Below are positions 1-7,732 of a stretch of 8,545 nucleotides of DNA, in pieces (position 1 is the first letter of the stretch; every line of letters begins with the position of its first letter). Both the position numbers and the translations under genes were made by a program. The notes beneath the pieces are model-generated. The model had not been told where the DNA came from, ran no database searches, and worked only from the letters and a program-made list of their open reading frames with translations. Source of the DNA: an uncultured Bacteroidia bacterium (GTDB lineage: Bacteria > Bacteroidota > Bacteroidia > Bacteroidales > UBA932); NCBI GenBank assembly GCA_902795785.1, contig CADBMK010000030.1, forward strand, positions 1 to 8,545, written 5' to 3'.

Positions 1-233
1 AACTCCAGTCCGAGGGTGAACATAAGGAAGATGATTCCTATCTCCGACCACTGCTTTACGGATTCTATGCTGTAGATTCCCGGGAAAAACGAGATGTGGG
101 GTCCAATAAGGAAACCCGCGATGATGTATCCCAGGACAAGGGGCTGTTTAAGAGCCCTGAATATAATCGTAAAGAGTCCCGCCGAGACAAGAATCACGGC
201 GAGATCTCTGACCAGGTTCATTTCGTTCTGCAT
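1..233 (-). CDS. Kef/CPA2-type monovalent cation:proton antiporter, N-terminal part (cut by window edge)
   Basis: Reading the minus strand from an ATG at 233 gives 77 codons with no stop before the left edge, so this is the N-terminal part of a longer protein. The visible part is strongly hydrophobic, with three likely membrane segments at about residues 9-28, 31-45 and 62-77. The second contains LVLGYIIAGFLIGP and the third GIIFLMFTLGLEF. Both are hallmarks of the Kef-type (CPA2, Na/H exchanger fold) antiporters, which exchange K+ or Na+ for H+ across the inner membrane. The start lies 11 bases after the stop of the M16 peptidase gene, so the two are probably co-transcribed. A second in-frame ATG at residue 5 is an alternative start. 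Whether a C-terminal TrkA-N (RCK) domain follows, as in KefB/KefC, cannot be seen, so ion and regulation stay open. Confidence 0.85.
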   Translation of the reverse strand, partial: MQNEMNLVRDLAVILVSAGLFTIIFRALKQPLVLGYIIAGFLIGPHISFFPGIYSIESVKQWSEIGIIFLMFTLGLE

Positions 234-244
234 TCAGAAGAAGT

Positions 245-3073
245 TTACTGTTTTTCTTCAAAGTTTACCGGCAGCATGGCAACCGTAACCATATTGCCGC
301 TCTTAAGCACGACGTCGTTGAGGAACGCCTTCACGTCATCGGAAGACAGGTTCTCCAGATACTCAAGATAGTTGGTGCGTTCATCCTTGCCCCAGACTAC
401 CAGGTTCATGATAAGGTTCTGCCAATATGAGTTCTGCCTCTGGGAATCGGCGTACACCTTTGTACGGTATTTCTTGATCTGGGAGAGTTCGTCATCCGTA
501 ATTCCGTTAGCGGAGATTTCGTCAATTCCTTCCTTGATAAGGACAATGACTGAGTCGCACATGGACGGAGTGAAAGGAACCTCGGTTTCAACGCTGAAGG
601 TTTCATCAACGTTGAAATCTTCCATGCATGAAGTGCTTACGTTGTATGCCATGCCCCTGTCCTCACGGATGGTCTTGAGGTAGCGGTCGCTCAGGACTTT
701 ACCCAATGCCCTTGCCGAGATTGATTCCTTAAGGCTGTATGGAGTGGAACCCCAAATCACCTGGATGAGACATGCCTGAGGAGTTTCCATATCACGGCTG
801 AACTTTTTAGCCCTTGTTCCCGGAACCGGAAGAATATTCCTGTGCACATATGTCTCCCTCTTCTTCATCTTAGGAAGCGGCGCAATGTACTGACTTACAA
901 AAGTCTTGAGTGAATCCTCGTCAAAATTACCGGTGAAGAAGAAATCGAAATCGCCGGCAGAAGCGAACCTTTCGCTGTAAAGCCTCTTGATAACGGAATA
1001 GTCGGCCTTTTCAAGATCCTTAAGATGAAGGTCCTGCTTACGTGGATTATTTCCGTAGAGCGTAGTGGTGATGGTATCGGAGAAGGCGGTAAACGGATCT
1101 TTCTCCGCATTTAAAAGATAGGACTGGACTGAATTATAGACATTCTCATAAGCCTGAGGATCATCAGCCGGCTTTGTGAACGCCAGATAAACAAGTTCGA
1201 ACAGTGTACGGAGATCCTTCGGTGTGGCGTTTCCGGAAAGGCCTTCCGTACCTATATTGAGGCTGTACGTAAGGGATACCTGTTTTCCGGCGAGGGCCTT
1301 CTGAAGCTCAAGTGAGTTGAACTCACCCACGCCCGAAGCATCAAGGACGGACGGGAGAAGGGTCGCATTCACAAGGTCTTTGTCTTCAATAAGTGACAGA
1401 CCGCCTTTGCTGCGTGCGCCGAAGAGGACTTCGGAATTATTGAAATCAGTCTTCTTGTAATAAACGTTGGCGCCATTTGCAAGAGAGAGCCTTGTATACC
1501 CGAAAGAAGTCTCGTCGGCTTTTTTGATCTTGCCGGCCTTAGGAAGCACCGGCACAAGAGGTTCATCCTTAACATTGTCCACATATGGCTCAAGGTCAGC
1601 TGCGTGTGCGGCCTCAACCGCCGAGCGGATTTCATCCTTTGACGGAACGGCAAGGCCCTCCTTTTCAGGATAGAACTCAAGAAATACAAAGTCCTTGGTT
1701 ATGCTCTTGGTAAGGTCGGCGAACGCCGCATTGAAAGCTTCCACAGGAATCTGACCAGCCAGCATATCGTAAATCTGTTTCTCAGTCTCTATTCCAGGGA
1801 TGGCTGTTGCATCAAGGAAGCTGCGCACATATTTTTTGACGAAATAAGAAGAATTCTGCTTGTCACGGTTGTCGTAAAGTTTCTCTTCACTGCTTCTGAA
1901 ATCCTCCTTCATACGGAAGATTTCGCCGGCCGTGAAGCCGAATCTTCTGGCGCGTTCAACCTCCTTCATTACGGCCTGGGCGGCATCCTTGTCCCTGCCC
2001 TCCTTGGACACAACGACAATCTCCAGGGCGTCCATCGTCTTGGAGATCATATAAGTCCCATAGCTGGACTTTGCGTAAACGAAAGGACAGTCAGACGTAT
2101 GAGAAAGCTCGTCCAGACGGGCATTCAGAGCCGAAGTCACAATTGATGCAACATAATTATTGGCGAAGTATGCAATCGTATTACGGCTCTCCCTTGGAAG
2201 AGACTCAGTCTTCATCATTATGAGGGCGAGCGGGTTATTCTGCTCCTTATCCTTCTCAATCACATAGATAGGTTCCTCGTTGGAAGGAACAGGGAAATAC
2301 TCGAAAGGAACAGGATTCTCAGGCATCTTCATAGGGCCGAGAACCTTCTTTATCTTCTCTTCCATCCTGTCCACGTCAATATCGCCGACGATAACAACGC
2401 CCTGAAGGTCCGGGCGGTACCATGTACGGTAATATGCACGGAGAACTTCCGGTTCGAAATTATCCACTATTGACATAAGTCCGATAGGCATACGCTGACC
2501 GTACTTTGAACCAGGATAAAGATCCGGAAGACAGCGGTCTAGCATTCTCATTGTAGGACTCGAACGCATTCTCCACTCCTCGTGTATGACGCCCCTCTCC
2601 TTGTCTATTTCTTCAGCGGAAAGGAGAAGCCCGTCGGCCCAGTCGTGGATAATAAGAAGGCAGGAATCGATGTTGGACTCCGAAACTGGGACGCCATCGA
2701 TATTATAAACAGTCTCGTCGGTTGAAGTATAGGCGTTCAGATTGTATCCGAACCTCACGCCGATACTCTCGCAGTACTTAATCAGGGCGCCGTCACCGGG
2801 GAAATTCTCACTTCCATTGAAGCACATGTGCTCAAGGAAATGGGCGAGACCTCTCTGATCATCGTTTTCATTTACTGAACCGACCTTCTGCGCTATGTAG
2901 AAATACGCGCGGTCCTTCGGTTCTTCATTATGCCTGATGTAGTAAGTCAGGCCGTTGTCAAGTTTTCCATAGCGCACCTGGGGATCTACCGGCAGAAGCG
3001 CATTCGTCTGGGCTGATGCCTGGCTGCAAATCAGCAGGGCTGCCAGCGATGAGAGAAATAGGGTTTTTCTCAT
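245..3073 (-). CDS. Periplasmic M16 family zinc metallopeptidase (pitrilysin/insulinase type)
   Basis: This complete 942-residue protein is a zinc-dependent peptidase of family M16, expected to degrade peptides or small proteins in the periplasm. Residues 1-21 form a signal peptide (basic MRK, hydrophobic core, then SQASA), probably cut before Gln22. The inverted zinc motif HFLEH lies at 78-82: His78 and His82 bind zinc and Glu81 is the catalytic base. The third ligand is Glu159, 77 residues after His82, as in pitrilysin. The length fits a one-chain clamshell of two homologous halves, roughly 30-500 and 525-935. The second half has no HxxEH, which is normal for the family. Arg803 and Tyr810 (REDRGMAY) match the Arg/Tyr pair, seven residues apart, that contacts substrate in insulin-degrading enzyme. 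The gene starts two bases after the ettA stop and ends 11 bases before the antiporter start. Substrate unknown; the family call is firm. Confidence 0.95.
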   Translation of the reverse strand: MRKTLFLSSLAALLICSQASAQTNALLPVDPQVRYGKLDNGLTYYIRHNEEPKDRAYFYIAQKVGSVNENDDQRGLAHFLEHMCFNGSENFPGDGALIKYCESIGVRFGYNLNAYTSTDETVYNIDGVPVSESNIDSCLLIIHDWADGLLLSAEEIDKERGVIHEEWRMRSSPTMRMLDRCLPDLYPGSKYGQRMPIGLMSIVDNFEPEVLRAYYRTWYRPDLQGVVIVGDIDVDRMEEKIKKVLGPMKMPENPVPFEYFPVPSNEEPIYVIEKDKEQNNPLALIMMKTESLPRESRNTIAYFANNYVASIVTSALNARLDELSHTSDCPFVYAKSSYGTYMISKTMDALEIVVVSKEGRDKDAAQAVMKEVERARRFGFTAGEIFRMKEDFRSSEEKLYDNRDKQNSSYFVKKYVRSFLDATAIPGIETEKQIYDMLAGQIPVEAFNAAFADLTKSITKDFVFLEFYPEKEGLAVPSKDEIRSAVEAAHAADLEPYVDNVKDEPLVPVLPKAGKIKKADETSFGYTRLSLANGANVYYKKTDFNNSEVLFGARSKGGLSLIEDKDLVNATLLPSVLDASGVGEFNSLELQKALAGKQVSLTYSLNIGTEGLSGNATPKDLRTLFELVYLAFTKPADDPQAYENVYNSVQSYLLNAEKDPFTAFSDTITTTLYGNNPRKQDLHLKDLEKADYSVIKRLYSERFASAGDFDFFFTGNFDEDSLKTFVSQYIAPLPKMKKRETYVHRNILPVPGTRAKKFSRDMETPQACLIQVIWGSTPYSLKESISARALGKVLSDRYLKTIREDRGMAYNVSTSCMEDFNVDETFSVETEVPFTPSMCDSVIVLIKEGIDEISANGITDDELSQIKKYRTKVYADSQRQNSYWQNLIMNLVVWGKDERTNYLEYLENLSSDDVKAFLNDVVLKSGNMVTVAMLPVNFEEKQ

Positions 3074-3075
3074 AA

Positions 3076-4767
3076 TTACATTAGTTTTCTATAGTGAACG
3101 CGTGTTGGCTCGGTCTTTCCGAGGCGGCGGAGTTTGTCCTCCTCGTAATCCGAGTAACCTCCCTCGAAGAAATGTACGTTGGAATCGCCTTCGAATGCAA
3201 GGATATGGGTGCAGATTCTGTCCAGGAACCATCTGTCATGGCTGATGACGACTGCACATCCCGCAAAGTTCTCGAGGCCCTCCTCTATGGCACGCATAGT
3301 ATTGACGTCGATATCGTTGGTAGGCTCGTCCAGAAGAAGGACGTTACCCTCCTCGCGAAGGGCAAGAGCAAGCTGGAGACGGTTTCTCTCACCTCCGGAA
3401 AGGACGGCGCACTTTTTCTCCTGATCGGCACCCGAGAAGTTGAACCTTGAAAGGTATGCCCTGGAGTTGACCATACGTCCACCCATCTTGAACTGCTCGT
3501 TGCCGCCGCTCACCACCTCATAGACACTCTTTTCAGGGTCGATTGAAGTGTGCTGCTGGTCAACATAGGCCAGTTTAACCGTTTCTCCCACCTCGAATGT
3601 ACCTCCGTCAGGCTTGTCAAGTCCCATAATAAGACGGAAAAGCGTGGTCTTACCGGCTCCGTTAGGGCCAATCACGCCCACGATACCGTTACGTGGAAGG
3701 GTGAAGTTGAGGTCGTCATAGAGGAGTTTGTCTCCGAAAGCCTTCTTCACGTGCTCAGCAACGATGACCTTGTCTCCGAGCCTAGGACCGTTAGGGATGA
3801 AGATCTCGAGTTTCTCCTCCTTCTCCTTCACATCCTCGTTAAGCATCTTGTCATAGGCGTTGAGACGGGCCTTACCCTTGGCCTGGCGGGCCTTAGGAGC
3901 CATCTTGATCCATTCAAGCTCTCTGTCCAGGGTCTTGCGGCGCTTTGAAGCCACCTTCTCCTCCTGAGCCAGCCTTGCAGACTTCTGCTCAAGCCAGCTT
4001 GAATAATTTCCCTTCCAAGGAATTCCCTCTCCCCTGTCAAGTTCGAGGATCCATCCTGCCACATTGTCGAGGAAGTATCTGTCGTGGGTAACCGCGATTA
4101 CGGTACCCTTATACTGCTGGAGATGCTGCTCGAGCCAGTCGATTGACTCGGCGTCAAGATGGTTGGTAGGCTCGTCAAGAAGCAGCACGTCAGGCTCCTG
4201 AAGAAGCAGACGGCAAAGAGCAACCCTGCGGCGCTCACCTCCCGAGAGATGTTCAGCCTTCTGGTCAGCAGGAGGACAGCGGAGAGCGTCCATAGCCTGT
4301 TCAAGGCGGTTGTCAAGGTTCCAGAGATCCTTGGAGTCAATCTGGTCCTGAAGCTCGGCCTGACGGTCCATCAGTTTCTGCATCTTGTCCGGATCCTCAT
4401 AATACTCAGGAAGGCCAAACTTGTTGTTGATGTCCTCGTACTCCTTAAGGAGGTCTATCATAGGCTGAACGCCTTCTGAAACAATCTCCCTCACCGTCTT
4501 GGTATCGTCAAGGTATGGATCCTGCTCAAGGTATCCTACCGAATAACCCGGTGCGAAAACAACCTCGCCCTGATACTGAGTATCAATACCGGCGATTATC
4601 TTCATAAGCGTAGACTTACCCGCACCGTTAAGACCGATGATACCTATCTTCGCTCCATAGAAAAATGACAGGTATATGTTTTTGAGCACCTGCTTGCCAT
4701 TTTGCTGAATCGTCTTGTTCAGCCCGACCATCGAGAAGATGATCTGTCTTTCCTCTCCGTTTGCCAT
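3076..4767 (-). CDS. ettA: Energy-dependent translational throttle protein EttA (ABC-F ATPase)
   Basis: This 563-residue cytoplasmic protein is an ABC-F ATPase that binds the ribosomal E site and, in E. coli, gates entry into elongation according to the ATP/ADP ratio. It has two ABC domains and no membrane segments. Domain 1 has Walker A GLNGAGKST (45-53), signature LSGGE (174-178) and Walker B LLLDEP (195-200, catalytic Glu199). Domain 2 has Walker A GPNGAGKTT (367-375), LSGGE (456-460) and LLLDEP (477-482, Glu481). The insert at about 96-137 is the EttA 'arm', and about 245-325 is the inter-domain linker (PtIM). Long stretches such as YFLDNVAGWILELDRGEGIP agree closely with E. coli EttA (555 residues) as remembered, which separates it from Uup, YheS and antibiotic-resistance ABC-Fs. 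The ATG at 4767 gives a few more N-terminal residues than the E. coli protein; Met13 is a less likely start. It lies six bases after the metallophosphatase stop, in A/T-rich sequence with no Shine-Dalgarno. Confidence 0.97.
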   Translation of the reverse strand: MANGEERQIIFSMVGLNKTIQQNGKQVLKNIYLSFFYGAKIGIIGLNGAGKSTLMKIIAGIDTQYQGEVVFAPGYSVGYLEQDPYLDDTKTVREIVSEGVQPMIDLLKEYEDINNKFGLPEYYEDPDKMQKLMDRQAELQDQIDSKDLWNLDNRLEQAMDALRCPPADQKAEHLSGGERRRVALCRLLLQEPDVLLLDEPTNHLDAESIDWLEQHLQQYKGTVIAVTHDRYFLDNVAGWILELDRGEGIPWKGNYSSWLEQKSARLAQEEKVASKRRKTLDRELEWIKMAPKARQAKGKARLNAYDKMLNEDVKEKEEKLEIFIPNGPRLGDKVIVAEHVKKAFGDKLLYDDLNFTLPRNGIVGVIGPNGAGKTTLFRLIMGLDKPDGGTFEVGETVKLAYVDQQHTSIDPEKSVYEVVSGGNEQFKMGGRMVNSRAYLSRFNFSGADQEKKCAVLSGGERNRLQLALALREEGNVLLLDEPTNDIDVNTMRAIEEGLENFAGCAVVISHDRWFLDRICTHILAFEGDSNVHFFEGGYSDYEEDKLRRLGKTEPTRVHYRKLM

Positions 4768-4773
4768 TATTAT

Positions 4774-5580
4774 TTAGAAAGTTATGTTTAATTGTCCAAC
4801 TTCAAGGCCCCAATTCCAGTCCTGAACCACAGGAACCTCCTTACCGGTCTTGTCTTTAACGATTCTCGGGCTGTCTATCCTGGTATGGCTGTGGCCTCCC
4901 ACAACCAGATCCACGCCTGAGATTTTGCGGACAAGGGCGCAGTCTTCATAAAATCCCAGGTGGGACAGCACGATTATATAGTCACATTTTCCATTGAGTT
5001 CGGCCACATACCTGTCAACCGTTTCAACGGGGTCGATGTATTTGAACTGCTCAGCCACGTCATGAGCCACCACTGACGAGATGTCGGTAAGAAGGCCGAT
5101 AATGCCGATTTTCTTTCCGGCACGTCTGATGATGGTATATGGCTTAACCCTCTTTCCAAGGGCGCAGCGTGAAAAATCATAGTTGGCGCATACGACATCC
5201 ATCCTGAGATTGCCTACACGTCTTGCAAGTTCGTCCACTCCGTTGTCGAATTCGTGGTTTCCGAGGGCGACGCAGTCAAACTTCATCGCATTCATGATAT
5301 CCACCTCAAGATCTCCCTTCAGGAGTGTGAAGTAGGACGTACCCTGATTGAAATCCCCGGCGTGAAGAAGGAGAACATTTCCCTTTCCGTCAGCCTTCCT
5401 GACGCTGTCCACGAAGGCGGCCATTTCAATGACGCCACCCTTTCCGGCATAAAGCCCGGTACGTTCAGGCTCGATGTGGCTGTGCGTATCGTTGACGTGA
5501 AGAACCGTAAGGTTCTGGGCAGACACCGCTCCGAAACTCAGCACAAGGGCTGATACGATTGTCAAAATCCTGCGTATCAT
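4774..5580 (-). CDS. Periplasmic metallophosphatase, 5'-nucleotidase catalytic domain only
   Basis: This 268-residue protein is a calcineurin-like metallophosphatase of the 5'-nucleotidase (UshA/NT5E) family, expected to release phosphate from nucleotides or other phosphoesters in the periplasm. The signal peptide (MIRRILTIVSALVLSFGAVSA) is probably cut before Gln22. The dinuclear metal motifs are all present: Asp31 and His33 in NDTHSH, Asp76 in GDFNQG, Asn108 and His109 in GNHEFD, His207 in SHLG, and His230 and His232 in GGHSHT. His109 and Asp112 match the UshA catalytic dyad. The protein ends just after the catalytic domain, whereas UshA (about 550 residues) continues into a substrate-binding C-terminal domain. 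Here that domain is encoded by the gene immediately upstream, whose stop overlaps this start by four bases (ATGA), which suggests coupled translation. The exact substrate is unknown; 5'-nucleotides are the first guess from the partner gene. Confidence 0.93.
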   Translation of the reverse strand: MIRRILTIVSALVLSFGAVSAQNLTVLHVNDTHSHIEPERTGLYAGKGGVIEMAAFVDSVRKADGKGNVLLLHAGDFNQGTSYFTLLKGDLEVDIMNAMKFDCVALGNHEFDNGVDELARRVGNLRMDVVCANYDFSRCALGKRVKPYTIIRRAGKKIGIIGLLTDISSVVAHDVAEQFKYIDPVETVDRYVAELNGKCDYIIVLSHLGFYEDCALVRKISGVDLVVGGHSHTRIDSPRIVKDKTGKEVPVVQDWNWGLEVGQLNITF

Positions 5581-6398
5581 AAGATTGTAACCCTGTTATC
5601 AATTTTGTAACTGATTGTCTTTCCCTGGGCGGCCAGGTTCCTGACATAAGGAAGCATGACATCAATGACATACATATCGGTGATGTCAACACTGACTGCA
5701 TCCTTGCCGAGGGTCAGGTTGTCTCCGCCCTCAAGAAGGAAGTCGCTGGTCACGAGGTTGTAAGTCCTGCCGTCATCAAGAGGCTCTCCGCCGACAAGGG
5801 CGCTCACGAGTATTTTGTCCTTTACGGTAATCCTGATTCCGCCAATCACCTCAATCTTCCTGGCCGCCATTTCCTCAAGGATTTCACGAAGCCTCGCGCC
5901 CTTGAGAGTAACGATGGTCACCCTGTTCTTGAACGGGAACATGGACATTATGTCGTCGGCAAGGACGGTTCCTTCCGGCATGTCAACGCGGATTCCTCCG
6001 TGGTTTACAATTCCGGCATCTATCTTCTTGCCCGTAAGCCTTGAGGTCTCGCTCATAAGCACGTCTATGTACCAGTCTGAAAGTTCACATTCAGGAGCGG
6101 TGCGGATCATGGCGCAATCGCTTTTTGCAATTGCCTCCTTAACATCCTTCATTGCGGGCTGGGCGGCAAGGACTGCCTTGGCCACATTCCTGACCGAGCC
6201 TTTAAAGACCTTTCCGTCCGGTGCCGTATAGCGGCATCCCTTGACTGAACCCATCGACTCCTTCACATTCTCAGAGTTGGAGGCGACGACCCCGGTACGT
6301 GACGCATCCATACCCACCTTCTTCCATCTGACGCTCTGGCCAAAGGAAGAGGCGGCGGCAAGCGCCAGCGCAAGGGTAAAAACTACAAACCTTTTCAT
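5577..6398 (-). CDS. Periplasmic 5'-nucleotidase C-terminal (substrate-binding) domain protein
   Basis: This 273-residue protein matches the C-terminal domain of 5'-nucleotidases, the part that in UshA holds the nucleotide base and ribose. The signal peptide (MKRFVVFTLALALAAASSFG) is probably cut before Gln21. Recognisable parts are NHGGIR (132-137), the MFPFKNRVT segment (153-161) followed by LKGARLREILEEM, and SDFLLEGGDN (218-227), which corresponds to the conserved GGDG region of UshA-type enzymes. There is no metallophosphatase motif, so it cannot be catalytic on its own as far as this family is understood. The gene directly downstream supplies the catalytic domain, with a four-base ATGA overlap. 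The two products presumably associate in the periplasm to make a complete enzyme, but this is inference. The start is five bases after the permease stop. Residues 22-95 have no clear counterpart in UshA that I can recall. Confidence 0.9.
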   Translation of the reverse strand: MKRFVVFTLALALAAASSFGQSVRWKKVGMDASRTGVVASNSENVKESMGSVKGCRYTAPDGKVFKGSVRNVAKAVLAAQPAMKDVKEAIAKSDCAMIRTAPECELSDWYIDVLMSETSRLTGKKIDAGIVNHGGIRVDMPEGTVLADDIMSMFPFKNRVTIVTLKGARLREILEEMAARKIEVIGGIRITVKDKILVSALVGGEPLDDGRTYNLVTSDFLLEGGDNLTLGKDAVSVDITDMYVIDVMLPYVRNLAAQGKTISYKIDNRVTIL

Positions 6399-6403
6399 AT
6401 CGA

Positions 6404-7729
6404 TTAGTTCTGCTTAAACCAGTTCAACAAATCCTTGAAAGTACCCTTCTTGCCAAAGAAAAGGATACCAACACGATAGATTTTTGCGGAAACCCAGGCG
6501 CAGACGAAGAAGGTTGCGACAAGGACGCCGATTGACACCGCCAACTCCCAGCCGGGAACTCCGTAAGGGATACGGGCCAGCATGACTATCGGTGAGGTAA
6601 ACGGAATCATTGATCCCCAGAACACCACAGGGCTGTCAGGAGCCTTGAAGGCGTAGAATGAGATAAAGAATCCAATAAGAAGCGGCACGGTAAGAGGCAG
6701 CTGGAGCTGCTGTGTGTCAGACTCGCTTTCCGCAGCGGAGCCGATGGCCGCAAAGAGTGACGCATATAACAGATAGCCGAAGATGAAATATACCAGGAAG
6801 CCTGCTGCGAGAGTACCCAGAGGCATATCCATCAGTGTGGAAATGACGGCTGACATTCCGGAAGGAGCGGGCACGGCCTGGGCCTCCATTCCCGGCATCG
6901 TGGAAGTGGCAGCGGCTGAACTCAGGACCTCAGGTCCCAGGAACGATACTGCCGCTCCGATGAACACTCCCGTAAGGACAATCCAGAGGAAGAACTGCGT
7001 CAGGGCCACACAGGCGATTCCGACAATCTTGCCGAACATCAGTTCCGTAGCCTTAACCGAAGAGGCCAGGACCTCAACCACGCGTGAAGTCTTTTCCTCG
7101 ATGACGCTGGAAACCACCATTCCGCTGAACATTGTGATAAACATATATATGGCCATTCCCAGAATCATCGAAACAGCCATATAGACCGTTGATTCTGAAA
7201 GGGTTTCCCTTCCGTCCTCGCTAATCTTGTACGATGTGAGGTCAATGTTGGAACGGATGTCCGCCATTATCTGGGCAAGGCCCTCGATCTCATATGTCCC
7301 TATCCTGTAAGCCTCAACGGCGTCATCTATCTTGTTCTTGATATCGTGGGTAGTCTCCACGCCAACCGGTTTCTGGGAATAAAGGCTGGCAGAGACGCTC
7401 TTAGTGACGGAATCGATATTCGAAACCTGGAGAACGGCGCCGAAGCCCATCTCGGACATGTCGGACTTCAGGCTGTCAACCGGCCAGCCGGTCATATCCA
7501 CAAACTCCACCTCTTCACTGCTCGTAAGGTAAGAAAGGGCGATTCCAGAGTTGTCCACAACGGCCACCTTCTTTGCCTCCTCCTTCGTCATCCTGAGAAT
7601 CAGGGAAGGAAGGATACAAACCGCAGCCATGAAAAGAGGAGCCACAAACGTGATGATAAGGAAGGACTTCTTCCTTACCCTTGTCAGATACTCCCTTGAA
7701 ATGATAAGATTGATTATCTTGAGTTTCAT
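6404..7729 (-). CDS. ABC-2 type transporter permease (NatB-like, ABC2_membrane_3)
   Basis: This 441-residue inner-membrane protein is the permease half of an ABC exporter whose ATPase is encoded just upstream. It has the ABC-2 layout: one membrane segment near the N-terminus (about 23-46), a long extracytoplasmic region (47-181), then five further segments at about 182-206, 233-263, 306-330, 344-362 and 396-418. The cytoplasmic stretch EEKTSRVVEVLASSVK (211-226) is the conserved coupling region typical of NatB-like permeases. The N-terminal ISREYLTRVRKKSFLI is also usual for this family. The start ATG lies three bases after the ATPase stop, with an AGGAAAG Shine-Dalgarno-like run six bases upstream (7736-7742), inside the end of the ATPase gene. 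A low-complexity Ala/Ser/Met/Pro loop occupies about 270-295. The substrate cannot be told; relatives export Na+ or small molecules, but sequence does not decide this. Confidence 0.9.
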   Translation of the reverse strand: MKLKIINLIISREYLTRVRKKSFLIITFVAPLFMAAVCILPSLILRMTKEEAKKVAVVDNSGIALSYLTSSEEVEFVDMTGWPVDSLKSDMSEMGFGAVLQVSNIDSVTKSVSASLYSQKPVGVETTHDIKNKIDDAVEAYRIGTYEIEGLAQIMADIRSNIDLTSYKISEDGRETLSESTVYMAVSMILGMAIYMFITMFSGMVVSSVIEEKTSRVVEVLASSVKATELMFGKIVGIACVALTQFFLWIVLTGVFIGAAVSFLGPEVLSSAAATSTMPGMEAQAVPAPSGMSAVISTLMDMPLGTLAAGFLVYFIFGYLLYASLFAAIGSAAESESDTQQLQLPLTVPLLIGFFISFYAFKAPDSPVVFWGSMIPFTSPIVMLARIPYGVPGWELAVSIGVLVATFFVCAWVSAKIYRVGILFFGKKGTFKDLLNWFKQN

Positions 7730-7732
7730 AGT

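Noticed and set aside
94..683. Plus-strand open frames (94-288, 96-371, 372-683) opposite the antiporter and the end of the M16 gene
   Set aside because: They lie antisense to clearly recognised coding sequence, have no family motif, and two overlap each other in different frames.
911..935. CAAAATTA on the plus strand (TAATTTTG on the minus strand) as a Bacteroidota -7 promoter box (TAnnTTTG)
   Set aside because: It lies deep inside the M16 gene, I saw no paired -33 element, and a short degenerate match is expected by chance. It is far from any gene start.
3094..4479. Plus-strand open frames of 81-132 codons opposite ettA (3094-3450, 3179-3424, 3550-3948, 4159-4479)
   Set aside because: They mirror the highly conserved EttA reading frame. 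Antisense frames stay open there because of codon bias, and their translations show no recognisable domain.
3076..4767. ettA as an antibiotic-resistance ABC-F gene
   Set aside because: Arm and linker, C-terminus and long conserved blocks match housekeeping EttA. The long linker extension typical of ribosome-protection ABC-Fs is absent.
5254..7699. Plus-strand open frames opposite the nucleotidase pair and permease (5254-5553, 5815-6231, 6783-7184, 7346-7699)
   Set aside because: They are shadows of well-supported minus-strand genes and have no motif. The apparent hydrophobic runs come from the complementary strand.
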